A stretch of DNA of 64,000 bases from Liriodendron chinense (GCA_003013855.2 ML058433.1:8183966-8247965), one strand, 5' to 3'; shown: positions 33,445 to 45,677, counted from the stretch's first letter. The notes: generated by a model not told the origin, from the sequence alone. Numbers and translations: made by a program.

Positions 33445-34690
33445 AGTTTTTTGCTAGTCCCGGGCAAAACAAGCGTGAAACAAGTTCAAACCTCCAAAAA
33501 CCAACTCTCCTTCAGAAACTATGTTTTTATCCATTCCATGACATACAAGTGTAAAATTCAGAAAAACTTAGGTGATAGAAGTTGAAACCTTAAACACTCA
33601 AAACACAGTAAGTGTCCATATGAAATTCCCGCTGATTGATTGATAAATAAAAGAACTCGAACAAATTCAACCTAGTGTGCATAGTGAAAGTTCATCTCAT
33701 GAATTTCTGGGATTATCTTCTCCATAGATCAACTAAACTACGGATTTCAAGGTGTACAGAGCAACAACAAGCCTATGACAGGAATTTGCCTTACCGTCCT
33801 TCCGACGGCTTTCACACTTACGTCCCATTTTCGGCTTTGGTTACGGGTAGACCATCCCCCGATTGGTAATAGGTAGCCCTTTTTGAAATTTTCCACCATG
33901 TTTTCCATCATTCCCAATTTTCATCCTTCCTTTTCCTTTTTCTTTTTCATTAGATAGGATTTTTAGAAATCTGTGTCTTTCATTATTTTCTCATGGACAA
34001 GGATGGACAAAGTACCCCGGTTTGGCTTCTCAACACCTTAAATCAAAGTCTAGTTAATCCACAAATCACATAATCCTTTCAACCCATGAAAATCGTGTAA
34101 TGTGAACTAGTTGTAAGAGTGTTCAAATTTTCTATCAATCACATAGGGGAATTCACATATAAAACCATTATATTAAGAGAAGTTCAAAGCTTGCAACATC
34201 ACTCACTTCGTATCTCCTCTTCTTATACTCGTATCATCTCGAATGCATAGAAACAAAGTTTTCCAAAAGAGTTTTGAATTTTTAGAAAATTCGAGAAAAA
34301 TTTTGCACATATGATGCTCGAAATGTTGCAAAAGCTAAATGAGGAATCTCATCTCACCCCCCAACCAAAATCTTACATTGTCCTCAATGTAACAAGATAG
34401 GCAATAAGCATGACATGAGAGCAATGAAATAAAACAAAGGAGAGTGAGAATGAGAATACCTGAGGTAACAAGTTCATCAATTCTAGCATCTTCCATCATC
34501 TCGATGAGAGTTATTCAATCCTAATTGCAGAAAATAGATCCTAACCTACCTACTTACCTTTGATTAGTCCGATCGACTACATGATCAAATTTGAGCAGGA
34601 TCTTCATGAATTTCAATAAATTTCTCATGAGGACCATCCAAAGTCCTGCTCGACAGTAAACATGAGTACTTTTCTTCATTGAAGTCCAAT
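33445..34690 (-). other. Non-coding 3' region of element E
   Basis: About 1.2 kb has no supported ORF. Several segments are shared with 51772-53040 of Athila I: TTTTGCTAGTCCC next to the polypurine tract, GACTTTCACACT-like sequence, CAAAGT(A)CCCCGG and ATTGTCCTCAATGTAA. This suggests a conserved untranslated region upstream of the 3' LTR. Confidence 0.65.
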
Positions 34691-34692
34691 AC

Positions 34693-36288
34693 TTATGTGC
34701 ACCACATGCATGATAGGAGGAGATAAATGCAGCAAACAGATATCTCCTCAAATTCTGGACTGGGTTGTAATTGATTAAAAACGGGTCCTCCATAATCCTC
34801 AATGGGCTGAAGAATCCATGATGGTGGAGAGACATTCATCGTGTATTCTTCAGTTAAAGTTGTCTCCCCCATAATTTCTAAATTATACGATGCTTCCATA
34901 AACAATGGTAAAGAGTGTAAATCAGTAGAATCGTGTTCTTCAGGCACCGACACCGTGTCTAACAAAATGTCCAACTCCTTAATCGTCTCATCATCAAGAT
35001 CATAAGAGTGGGCCAAGCATTTCTCTAGGAAATCGAGATAGTCGGATGAAAGATCATGATCTTGCTTGAGTGAGTGCAAAAATTCAGTTTTGATGGTGAT
35101 GGACTCCCCCTCCATGGAGTGGAATTCTTCCAAACTAGGTTCTCCATAACTAGTATGAGGCACCAAGTTGGAAGTATGCAAGGCTTTAACAATTTCTTGA
35201 ATAATGGGGTCGTTTGAATTTTTAAAGTGTGCCAAGCATTCGTCCAAAGAATATAAATTTTTACTCATGGGAGTTTCATTCTCCACATTAAAATTAAGCA
35301 TGTCAAGTTGGTGGAGTGACTCAAAAATATCAACCTCGGCCATCTCTCTAGCATGCATATCCTCTAGAGACTCATAATCAGTATGCCCTTAGGAAAAAGA
35401 AACCATAGGTTCATAAGCATCCACCGAACCCTCATTGTAAGTAACCCTACTATCGCTTTCAGGTTTAATGGATTCCTCGGGTTCGTCAACCGTCATTGAA
35501 ATCTCTTCATCATTAAGTTCAAAGCATCCAAAAGAGATTGTGGACTCACCATAATTGATGATGACATTTGGATCATCGAGATCAATCTCCTCTAAAAGTC
35601 TATGCAATAAATTCAAAGAAGGTGGGACTTGGGTAGCCCCATCCTCCTCATGAAAGGGGATTGATTCGATGCCCCCAATTTCGGGCTCAACGTCTTCACA
35701 AGATGGCAAGTAAGCTTGATTTGATTATTCATCTACATACTCTTTCCATATTTCCTTAAGCATTTGTGTATACATGTCATCACAAGAGGAATACATTTTA
35801 GGGTGATTGTGAATAACCACGATAAGTTCTTCCCTTGAACAAGGAGAATGGTGATTTTCCCAATTAAGACCGTACGCATTGTAGGATGAAGAGTTATATG
35901 ATGATTGATAGGCATATCCATACAAGTGATCACGCATTGTCTTAACTGATTGGCTACTATTCACCCATTCCTTTTATTGTTGCACACCTCCTACCATAAC
36001 CGGTGGAACACTCATGTTATTTTCAATTCGGTAATCACGTAATATTTTCCCCGGATGATCATTATTCAATTTTGCTTAGTTCTGGTATTCCCCCATCATC
36101 ATACGGTGTATCTCAACATGTGTATTACTTTCATTAATGTAATCACGCATCGTCTTATGTGGGGGGATAGTGGAGGTTCTTTGAATCTCAGAAAAATACT
36201 CATGCTTGGAGGGATCCCGATCACAATGAGTTAGGGTCCCCCAATCTGACGTCTCATCCTCCAAAAGGTACTTGTACGCACCATTCAT
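34693..36288 (-). pseudogene. Acidic ORF of element E, four in-frame stops
   Basis: No known function. One minus-strand frame of 532 codons starts MNGAYKYLLEDETSDWG at 36288. It carries TAA stops at 36076-36078, about 35983, 35725-35727 and 35389-35391; each could come from CAA. The longest open part is 34693-35358 (221 codons). The protein is strongly acidic. It contains two related motifs, LDECLAHFKNSNDPIIQEIV and LEKCLAHSYDLDDETIKELD, which resemble the linker between protease and RT in Athila D (LEACLAHSPDINDDIIREMN). I infer that the ORF derives partly from that linker. It occupies the position of gag-pol, with no zinc knuckle or catalytic motif visible. Confidence 0.65.
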
Positions 36289-36560
36289 TCAATCATACAT
36301 GATGAAATTTTAAGGAATTGGAAACTACTCTAATCTAGAAAAAAAAACAAAAAGAAGGGAGATGGGGAGATGTTACCCGTGAAGGTGAGAACTATGTCAG
36401 CAACAATGTCCTGCACAAACAAAAATGATTAGTAATCTAGAAAAAAATCAGAAAATCTACTTCTATAAAAACTGAAAATCCTACCTAACTAAAACTACTC
36501 TATAGCTACTAAAACAATTAGAACTGTTTAACCTTTTCCTCGGCTACGGCACCAAAAACT

Positions 36561-37766
36561 TATTCGCTCGCCTCAAGTGTAAGGTTGTGATGTAGTAATA
36601 AATCTCGGTAAGACTGAGATCGATCCACAGGAAAAGAGGTAAACAATTCCAACTAATCTAATAACTAGAATCTAAGAAGTTTAGGAAAATAGTTTTTCAC
36701 ATGAAATAGGAAAATTTTGAAAATAAGAAGAACTAGATCATCAAGGATCCACTTGTAGTAGTCCAATACCAATCCATTCATCCAAACACAACACAATTAG
36801 AATCAAAGTCCTATCTCTCATTTAATTGGAGGATATAACATTCAAGCACAAATAGTCCCACTTAAACCTGAAAATCAGATTTCTAGTTCTAATGAAGCAC
36901 ATAGAACTTGAACTTGTAGCCTTCGGAGTAACAGCCATGCCAAGAGACTATGACATGCTCAAGGGTTACTACAATTCGAATTCAAACAACCCAATGATAG
37001 TAATCTCAGAGAATTGCAAGGAACTCATGTCCGAAGTACACAAACTCTCACAAAACTTCTAAAAAACCAAACTTTATTCAAACTAGAACTTGAAAATCCA
37101 TAAATAAGTAAAGGGTACTTGAAGAAACGAATTAAAGCATTAAAACAAACTACAAACTTAAGGTTAGCTAAAAGAAAACATTAAAAACTAGAAACTAGAA
37201 CTTGAAGAAGAAGAAAACTAGTTGTTGGAGGCTAGGAAGCCTTCTAAGTCTTGATCTCTTTACTCCCCACATTGCTAGATGGGTTAGGAAGAGGCTGCAG
37301 GTGTCCTTTTATAGCTTAGAGGCGTCACCAACTTGGAAGAAACGCGGAACTACGGAGTCCTCCCGCACTTACGAAACCCAAAAATTGAAATTTAGAAGGT
37401 TGCACTCGCTGTCTATATGTGGCCAACTGGTCTTGACCGGTCGGACTGGGCTGGCCGACCGGTCTTTTGTCAATCCAGGGAGCTGACTACCTGTTGGCCA
37501 ATCAGTCTTGACCGGTCAGGCCTTCTGTTTTCTTCATTTTCCTTCTTTCTTTCTTCCTCTTCCTCCTCTCTTTCTTCACCATTCTTTGGCCCACCTTTGA
37601 TCCTCATCAAAAGACTCCTAAATGTGCTCCTTTTGGTCTCCAATTGGGCGAACTCGCTCTCATTCCTACAATCACAAAACAAGCATTAGATGGGCTTTTA
37701 AACATGAAAACCATGCATATAATGTGATGTAATGGGTTGGCAAATGTATAAATTGGAGGTTCAACA
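36561..37766 (-). mobile_element. 5' LTR of element E
   Basis: This LTR of 1,206 bp has the same ends as the 3' LTR, except GCGAATA at the inner end. A TATA box is at about 37305-37315 on the minus strand, and GACCGGTC copies at 37424-37520 lie about 110 bp upstream. It is shorter than the 3' LTR mainly because of small deletions. Confidence 0.9.
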
Positions 37767-38117
37767 AGCACACCGGCATTCACTATCGGAGGTTTTAAAT
37801 GAGGTTCACCTCTCAACCTTTACACGAAAATTTTCCCGGTTCACCTCTCAACCATAAGCGGAGTTTTGGACAAAGGGCTAACTCTTAACCCAAATGGAGT
37901 TTTGGACATAGGCTAATTGTCAACCCAATGCACGTTCACTCCCGTGTTGGAGGCTCCCCCTTGGAGACTTTGTTTAGGCTCGGCAAACAAGCCAAGGAGC
38001 ACCAAACAGCCCCTAGTCTTTAGGCCGACAAACAAGCCAAGGAACGGCGAACGTCCCTTGTTCGAGTTTGACAAACAAACTCTATACTCAACTCCCACAC
38101 GGAATTGAGTGGATGGG

Positions 38118-39695
38118 TGTTGAGCTCTTAATTGTGCATATTCTAACCCCAATTCATCACTCATTATGCACGGTTTACATGTTTAAAGGACTATGCTAGG
38201 GCGTGATTTGTGATTGTAGGAACCAGAAGGAGATGTCACCAATTGAAGGCTAAATGTAGCTCCTTACAAGCATTGAAGACCATTGGATCAAGCATGAAGA
38301 AGGACCAAAGAAAGCCAAGGCAAGGAGAGAAGAGAAAAGAAGAAAGAAAGAAAGAAATAGAGAGGAAAAGAAGCCAGACCGGTTGGCTGACCGGTCGGCC
38401 ACCATTTACCTGCCAAAAATAGGACTGCCCAGCCCGACCGGTCATGACCGGTCGGGCATAGTTGCTGGACCACTCAGGAACGCAGCCGACCGGTCATGAC
38501 CGGTCGGCCATTGCTGCTGGAAAAGAGCCAAGCCAGTCCGACTGGTCATGACCGGTCGGCCAGCGTAAACAGCTTGTTTCTATTTTGGATCTCCGGGATT
38601 TTCTGCGCAAGTACGTAGTTTTACACGAAATTTGGAGTTCTCTTACGTATTGGACTCCTCCAAGCTATAAAAGGATATCTTCCCTTCATACAAGAGGAGA
38701 CTACGACGTGGGGATTGCTGAGGAGACGGATTCTACTTCGAATTTCTAGTTTTCTTCCTGTTTTAGTTATTTTCTATGTTTTTAGAGGCTTCTAGTTCAA
38801 GGATGTTAGAGATGAACTAAAACCTCTTAGCTAGAGCTAAGAGGTGAAGCTTTTAATTCGTTTTTGATGGATTAATACAACCTAGGTTTCCTTTTATGTT
38901 TTAATTGAAGAATTTTAGTTCAATTTGAGTTTGATTCAAGTACTATGTTGGTTTCTACTTTGATCTCTTGATGACTCTGGGCTCATGTGATTCTTAGTGA
39001 TTCTAAGCTTAGTATCTTAGCTTTTGAGCATTGTTTATACTTGTGTAATGCATTGATCTACCATTGACTCCGGGCATGGTAGACGCTTTGATTGCCTTGT
39101 ATGCAATGGCCTGATTTTCATGTGGGAACTCATGCAACTAAAATTCTTATCTTTTGTATGATCTGGAATAATTGTTTATTAATTGATTTTGATTTAATTA
39201 GAGTTCAAATCATGAGTTGTAATCAGGTCTAGTGACAGGACTTGGTGAAAGCTATGGTTGTGAATCTCAACTAGATTGGAAAGAGGCTTGGCCTATACAA
39301 TTGAGTGTGCCCAAGGCCTGAGCATGGTTGTGGGAATCAAATCAGTTAATAAGCACTTGTTTTAGATAATTGTGATTGAACTGCTCTATATTCCAATCGG
39401 ATAGAGAAAGGAATTTGATTCCGATTGAGTCATGAGAGACCTAGTTGTGTTGATGCATTGAAACTTATCAAAAGTGGATCCTTGGCGCTCTAGTGCATTT
39501 TTAGGTTGAAATTACCTTAACCATTCACTGTTTAAACTCAATTCATTGTTTTCTAGCTTTAGTTCATAATAGGATCTTAATTACTAGTTATTTTCGTTAA
39601 ATCCTAAGAATACCCATTCATAAATCTCTGTGGGAACGATACTCGGTCTTTCCGAATTATTACTACTTCGCAACCCTACACTTGGGGAGTGAACA
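38118..39695 (+). mobile_element. Solo Athila-like LTR 1
   Basis: This 1,578-bp LTR runs from TGTTGAGCTCTTAATTGTGC to GGGGAGTGAACA, with a perfect target duplication ATGGG on both sides (38113-38117 and 39696-39700). No internal region is attached. It interrupts the Copia F 3' LTR, which resumes as TTCTCAACAAAGACAACC, matching the uninterrupted 5' LTR at 45352. TATA box TATAAAAG is at 38666-38673. A run of TGACCGGTCATGACCGGTCG-type palindromes (38378-38560) lies about 106 bp upstream. Confidence 0.95.
38378..38560. repeat. GACCGGTC palindrome cluster in solo LTR 1
   Basis: This is among the cleanest examples. Paired copies GACCGGTCATGACCGGTCGG recur three times with small changes, plus single copies CAGACCGGTTGG and TGACCGGTCGGC. 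Pairs are separated by two bases. Confidence 0.9.
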
Positions 39696-40780
39696 ATGGG
39701 TTCTCAACAAAGACAACCTTACTTGTCGGATGAGCCCCTTGTTCAACGCCTGTTCGAGTTGCTTGATCTCCGCTCTCCCGTGCTTCAATAAGCTTCCCTT
39801 GCTCCCTCGATCGTGTTATCGTTGCGTTGCCAATGCCTCAACTACACTCGATCAATCACCTTACTTGTGATGCCTTTGAGATGCCCAAGGTGATAGGAGG
39901 GTAGGTTTGAGAACTCTACAACTAATAGGAATGGGTTGCCTAGAGTTGTTCACCTATAACGATCTCATCTTAGAGATTTGGATATGGCTTTGACTATCAA
40001 GAAAGATCCAAGCTCTAAAGATCAAGAGGGGATGAAGGTCATCTTCTTCATAAGCTTAGAATGCTCCAATCTTATGTTTAAAGCACAAGGAAGATACCTT
40101 GCATAGGTTGGGAATGAGCCTCAAATGGTTTCCAACAATGGTGGCTTCACTCCTCTTAAAATCCCTCTCCTTTGCTCAACAAATACCCCAAGCCATTTTA
40201 TAAAGGAGGTCTAAATGGAAACAAAACGGGAAAAAATGGCTAGTTTCGACCTGTCCCGACCAGTCAAGATCGGTCGGCCAGGGTTGGAACAGACAGTGAG
40301 CTTGCTGTCTAAAGGGGGGGTCTGTCCGACCAGTCAAGACTGATCGGTCCAATGGTCTACACACACAACTTGCATTGTTGTCTAGATTGGGTTAGTTTGA
40401 CCGGTCTTGACAGGTCGGTCCAGTCCAGCTGACCGGTCGGACAGGCCAGTGAACAGCCAAATGGTTTTGTTGTCCACTACTTCAGTGCCCAATCTATATG
40501 GCCAAGGTTTAGATAGTCTTTTAGTACACCTAGGGCCAATCTAAAGATGACTAAAGGATTTTCTAAGGGTTTAAGGTCATCAAAGGGATTGGGTCATGGT
40601 TTTGGTCAAGGTTCAAGGCACACCAAGGCATCACTTTTACCTGTTTCTTCTTCCTTGATGTAGCAGGGCCACTTGAGTCTTCGGTCTTCATCTTCATTAA
40701 GCTCAACCGACACTAGACTAACTGACCTAAGTGATTGACAAACAAGGTGCACTAGTATGCCACTGAAAAGTACACTAACG

Positions 40781-41600
40781 ATCTCCCCCTTTGTCAATTA
40801 CTTACAAAAATCTAACCTCCAAAACAAATACATGAACAAAAGATTACATTGATAATGAAATAAATACAGGACTCTTGACATGCCTAACTAAGCAACTCCT
40901 CTTCAGTTTGCTCCCCCATAACCTGTCAATCCCTGCATCACAAAACATAGCAAACTAGTTTTGGTGGGACTTGATCTTTCGCCCCCTTTTTATCAGCAAT
41001 TGACAAACTAATCTCTCCCCCTTAATGATATATCAATTAAGGTTAAGGTAAGAGTAGATAGTATGTTTAAGTTAAAACAATAAGTACATGCTAACAAGAA
41101 GAGTATAGGGTGCATGAACTTTAAAACATGGAGCATGCTACAGAATATGATTAACAAGAAAATGTAACTATCTAGGCATAGTTAATCATGCATAATTGGT
41201 CAAAGATATACATATGCAATAATAGCACAAGGGCTTATAGCCCAATCAACCAACCTCCCCTATTGGTATATCAAGACCAATACTAAGCAAAGATTAGCAT
41301 ACAATGAAGCATAAAACTCAAGATGATTAGGTAATCTAAGCAGTGAGATAGTCTATCAGCAAATATAGAAAATAAAAGCAAGGTTAAACTACCAAATATG
41401 GGCTAATGAGACTTGAATTCTCTGATTTGCCTGTACACACAAAAATGAGGCTGAAATCCTTAGATATTCCTATACAAACACTTTCTAGCTACCCTTACTA
41501 ACTACGTTTAGTTTGAAAGGCCTAAGGGTAACTAATTTCCTTAACACCCTCATAAAATGTAGCATGAAGTGAGGGGTTGGGAACTCCTACTCCTAGAAGG
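40781..41600 (-). other. Non-coding 3' region of Copia F
   Basis: This region matches the part of K after gag. It has polypurine tract AAAGGGGGAGAT (minus) at 40781-40792, a second purine tract AAAAAGGGGGCGAAAG at about 40979-40992, and the shared GGGGAGGTTGGTTGATTGGG near 41246-41265. No pol remains. Confidence 0.75.
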
Positions 41601-44399
41601 GATAGTGTTGAACCTCCAATTTATACATTGTATAGGTCATTCCATCACATTATATGCATGGTTTGCATGTTTAAAAGGTCCATCTAATGTAGGTTTTGTG
41701 ATTGTAGGAATGAGAGCAGACTTCACCTAATCGGAGATCAAAAGGAGACATTTAGGAGCCTTGGATGAAGACCCAAGGTGGGCCAAAGAAAGAATAAAGC
41801 AAAGAGAGAGCAAGGAGAGAAGAAAAGAAAGAAAAAAGAATGCAGAAAATGGGTCCGACCGGTCAAGAAGGCCCGACCGATCTGCTGCACTCCCTGGACA
41901 CTTAACGGACAGGCTAGACCGGTCAAGACCGGTCAGCCATGCAATTTCAGACTTTCAGATTTCAAACAGCAGGCTATTCCCATTTTTGAATTTTCAGCCC
42001 AGTTTTTTGAGGCCTTATTGATGATATTTGGAAATCCAATACATCCATGTCGAAGAGGAGCTCGACGCCGAAATAACCCAAGTGGTTTCGTGTCGATCGG
42101 AGCTACGGATTGACCGTGGTGGCCAAAACAATACGAACTGTCTAGAAAGTTCCAGATTCCGCCTACTCAATCTGGGCCTTTCCAGGTGGCCCATCATTAA
42201 TGATATGAAGAATATACTTTGACCAACTTCTAAACCATATCTATATATAAATAACCACAAAGTTTCAGATCAAAAGGATGTGTGGTTTGATCGTACCGGT
42301 TGAAGAAAGATGGACCATCCAGAAATATTCAACTGTGCAGATTTTATAAAAGCCCTAAGTGTTCTAATTTTCAGACCACATTCTGAAATCGTTTTGGACA
42401 ATCTAATCCATTCATCATGTAAAGGAGGACATTTTCTACCAATTTTCAAAATTTGAGATCAATCCGACCTCTGTACACTCCGGGGCATTGAAAGCAAGAT
42501 GACTGGTTCTTAAGGTACCAAAATTGCGTGATTTTGAGAGGCGGTCGCTGATCTGATTGGTGGGCCAATTCAGAAGATAATTTTGAAAATCTAAATCATC
42601 TATGAGGAAGATCACATTACAAGGAAGCTACAAATCAAATTTGAAGGCAATCCGACCATTGGTTAAGCCGTACGAAGTGAAACAAAATCTGTTATGTTGC
42701 GGTACTCTTGCTGTATTATAAAAGGAGGTGTTCTCTTCTATTCTAAAGCAAGCAAGGATGTGGGAAGAAAGGAGTTCAAGTCCTAGGAGGCTACCTAGCC
42801 TCCTACAGCTAGTTTTTCTTCATTTTCTTAGTTCTAGTTCTACTTTTAATATGCTTTTTCTTAGTTAACCTCTTAGCTAGAGCTAGAGGTGAAATTTGTA
42901 GTTGGTTTCAATGCTTTAATTCGTTCTTCAAGTATCCTTTACTTATTTATAGATTTTCAAGTTCTACTTTGAATAAAGTTTGGTTTTTTTGGAAGTTTTG
43001 TGAGAGTTTGTGTGCTCTGGACACAAGTTCCTTGCAATTCTCTAAGATTACCATGATTGGGTTGTTTGAATTTGAATTGTAGTAACCCTTGAGCATGTCA
43101 TAGTCTCTTGGCATGGCTGTTACCCTGAAGGCTACAAGTTTAAGTTCTATGTGCTTCATTGGAACTAGAAATCTGATTTTCAGATTTAAGTGGGACTATT
43201 TGTGCTTGAATGTTATATCCTCCAATTAGATGAGAGATAGTACTTTGATTCTAATTATGTTGTGCTTGGATGAATGGATTGGCATTGGACTTGAGGTGAG
43301 CGAACAGATAGTGGTCGAGATCCTCTCTTATGTTAGGGGGAAGAGAGGTAGTAGTGGAAGTCATTCGGGCTTTATCAATATTTTGGCTTCCATCACTAGT
43401 GAAGTCATTAGATTTGAATTCGGACTCCTCTGTATCATCGCAAGTGCCAGTCATTACCTTTTTTCCTTTCGGTTTAGGTCTGTTTGGACATTCCAGGGCA
43501 ATGTGGCCACGATGACCGCAACCATAACATCGGACGGATGTAGATTTGGATGATTTCCCTTTATGTTTATCACCCTTCTTGTCCTTCTTGTCACGGCTAC
43601 TCCCCCTATCAAATTTGAGGAATTTCTTGAATTTTTTGTTTAACTTTTTTTCTTCATCATCCTCATCATCATTATCTTCCTTCGACTCACTCTTAATTTT
43701 CTTATGTTTGTGAGAGAACTTTAAAGTGATGCTTTTCTTTCTAGATGGGGCCTTAAAGTGTAGTTCATGAGTTTGTAGGGAACCTATAAGGTCTTCTACT
43801 TTCATGTTATCTATGTCTCTACACTCTTCTAAGGCTACTACCTTGGTGTTAAATCTTTTCGGGAGGGACCTAAGTATTTTTCTATATATACGTTCTTCCG
43901 AAACTCGATCACCCAAGACAAACATAAAGTTGCAAATATCAGAAAATTTTGTATAAAACTCCATGAAGTTTTTAGTCTCTTTCATCCTAATGTTTTCAAG
44001 TTTGGTGGTTAAGAGCTGAAGCTTCGAGCATCTTACTGTGCTAGTTCCCTTGTGGGTAACCTCAAGTATATCTCACGCTTCTTTTATAGTTGCGCATGTA
44101 AGAATGCGCTGAAATTCATCTGATAAGACCGTACAACAAATCGCATTGAGAGTTTTGGCGTTTGTCAAGTATTGAGCTCTCTCACTGTCATTCCATTTTT
44201 CATCATCTCTGAGAATGACAATGTATTTCCCATCAACCTCCACTTGTTTGGTGGGCAAGGCATATCCACGTTGTGTGCTTAAGCATGCGGGATGGTCCAC
44301 GGATTGTAAGAAAATTCTCATCATAGCCTTCCAATAGGCATAGTTGGACCTGTCAAATTATGGTGGATGGTTGGTGGTACCCGCATCTCGGTTAGACAT
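41592..44399 (-). pseudogene. gag: Copia gag (element F), split by solo LTR 2
   Basis: This minus-strand gag of the same type as in K starts MSNRDAGTTN at 44399. One frame runs through UBN2-type motifs (SNYAYWKAMMRIFLQSV, AQYLTNAKTLNAICC, FMEFYTKFSDICNFMF) and a zinc knuckle CYGCGHRGHIALEC. It then reaches DLDHY at about 43312, where the solo LTR inserts; the last codons are at about 41592-41600. There are two in-frame stops: a TAA after HPP near the start, and a TGA replacing Trp in the KEAWDILEV motif (a G-to-A change). Otherwise the frame is intact, making it better preserved than K gag. Confidence 0.88.
41606..43306 (+). mobile_element. Solo Athila-like LTR 2
   Basis: This 1,701-bp LTR begins TGTTGAACCTCCAATTTATA, like the LTRs of E, and ends TGAGCGAACA. 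The target duplication GATAG is perfect (41601-41605 and 43307-43311). It splits the last codons of the Copia F gag. GACCGGTC copies lie at 41856-41935, but the TATA box (TTATAAAAGG) is near 42716. About 0.78 kb between them has no counterpart that I can see in the other LTRs. About 150 bp near the 3' end is deleted. Confidence 0.93.
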
Positions 44400-44459
44400 C
44401 ATGCTAGTGCTCCGATCCCGAATCTTACTCTAGACGGTTAAGTCCTTAAAGAGCAACCC

Positions 44460-44471
44460 GCTCTGATACCA
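44460..44471 (-). promoter_or_regulatory. Primer-binding site of Copia F
   Basis: The minus strand reads TGGTATCAGAGC two bases inside the 5' LTR end at 44474, as in K and J. Confidence 0.93.
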
Positions 44472-44473
44472 AT

Positions 44474-45672
44474 TGAAATTATGTCGATAGTCTAACACGA
44501 CACCTTCGTATGTGCGGAAGCTTAAAGAGCAACTAGAATTATGGCTAAGTCCTATAGAGGGGATTAGAACCTTTTGAAATTCTTTTCAGCTACTTAAACA
44601 ATTTTAACAAATTAAACTAAGTAAGCAAGAACACTTCGGCTTCCAAGCCTAAGTGGGTCCAATCACAAGACTAGCATATGGTTTAAGCAATAAACAACAT
44701 AGTCTAAGTATGCATAGATAATCAAATGATTAAACTAATCAAGCTCCTAATCTATGCAGCCTATGTAAACTTATAAGAATTGATCAATGAGCTCAAGTCT
44801 ACACAACTAGTGAAAGTACATCTTGTGTGGGGATGTGCCTATCTAGTGTCTAGCATACATTCTTATGAAATATACATAATTAACAATTAAACATTCAATG
44901 CTAAGATAACAATGTGCTCAATTAATCATAAACACAAGCATGTATAGTGGTTCAACTTTGGGTCTACTCCACTCCCGGTTCAAGTACTCAACTCCTTTGA
45001 AAACACCGGCATTCACTATCAGAGGTTTTAAATGAGGTTCACCTCTCAACCTTTACACAGAGGTTTTCCCAGCTCACCTCTCAACCATAACCGGAGTTTT
45101 GGACGAAGGGCTAACTCTCAACCCAAACGGAGTTTTGGACATAGGCTAACTGTCAACCCAATGCATGTTCACTCCCGTGTCGAAGGCTCCCCCTTGGAGA
45201 CTTTGTTTAGGCCCAACAAACAAACCAAGGAGCACCAAACAGCCCCTAGTCTTTAGGCCGACAAACAAGCCAAGGTACGACCAACGTCCCTAGTTCAAGT
45301 TTGACAAACAAACTCTACACTCAACTCCCACAAGGAATTGAGTGGATGGACTCTCAACAAAGACAACATTGTTGGATGATCCCTTTGTTCAGAGCCTGTT
45401 CGGGTTGCTTGATCTCCACTCTCCTGTGCTTCAATCAGCTTCCCTTACTCCCTCGATCGTGTTGTCGTTGCATCGCGGGATTGGGTGATGGTTTTGGTCA
45501 AGGTTCAAGGCACACCAAGGCATCACTTTTACCTATTTCTTCTTCCTTGATGCAGCAGGGCCACTTGAGTCTTCGATCTTCGTCTTTATTAAGCTCAACC
45601 GACACTAGACTCACTAGCCTAAGCGATTAACAAACAAGGTGCACTAGTATGCCACTGAAAAGTGCACTAACA
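44474..45672 (-). mobile_element. 5' LTR of Copia F, promoter deleted
   Basis: This LTR is 1,199 bp. Compared with the 3' LTR it lacks about 765 bp (the counterpart of about 39826-40590), with the junction near 45478. The missing part contains the GACCGGTC cluster and the TATA box, so this copy of the element has probably lost its transcription start. Confidence 0.85.
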
Positions 45673-45677
45673 AAGTA

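Larger units (their letters stand above)
32174..37766 (-). mobile_element. Non-autonomous Athila-like element E
   Basis: This 5,593-bp element has target duplication AGCAC (32169-32173 and 37767-37771). The 3' LTR is 32174-33432 and the 5' LTR 36561-37766. A primer-binding site TGGTGCCGTAGCCGAGGA lies at 36537-36554, and a polypurine tract (minus GGTTGGGGGGTG) at 33433-33444. The internal 3.1 kb holds no recognisable gag, protease, RT or integrase, only one long broken ORF. The 1.1 kb before the 3' LTR resembles the same part of Athila I. It inserted into the LTR of Copia F. Confidence 0.93.
31651..40780 (-). mobile_element. 3' LTR of Copia F, holding E and a solo LTR
   Basis: On the minus strand it starts CGTTAGTGTACTTTTC at 40780 (TG changed to CG) and ends AATTTCA at 31651. 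Removing E, the solo LTR and their target duplications leaves about 1,949 bp. A diverged GACCGGTC cluster (40246-40445) lies just upstream of a minus-strand TATA (CTTTATAAAATGG, about 40194-40206). Confidence 0.9.
31651..45672 (-). mobile_element. Copia element F (gag only), with three nested insertions
   Basis: Perfect target duplication AAGTA flanks this 14,022-bp unit (31646-31650 and 45673-45677). It has a 3' LTR at 31651-40780, a polypurine tract at 40781-40792, gag starting at 44399, a primer-binding site at 44460-44471 and a 5' LTR at 44474-45672. Nested inside are Athila-like E and two solo LTRs. Without them F is about 5.1 kb and, like K, has gag but no pol. Confidence 0.93.

Noticed and set aside
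34693..36288. Env-like gene in element E
   Set aside because: No signal peptide or transmembrane segment near a C-terminus is visible, the protein is acidic throughout, and it sits right after the leader rather than after pol.
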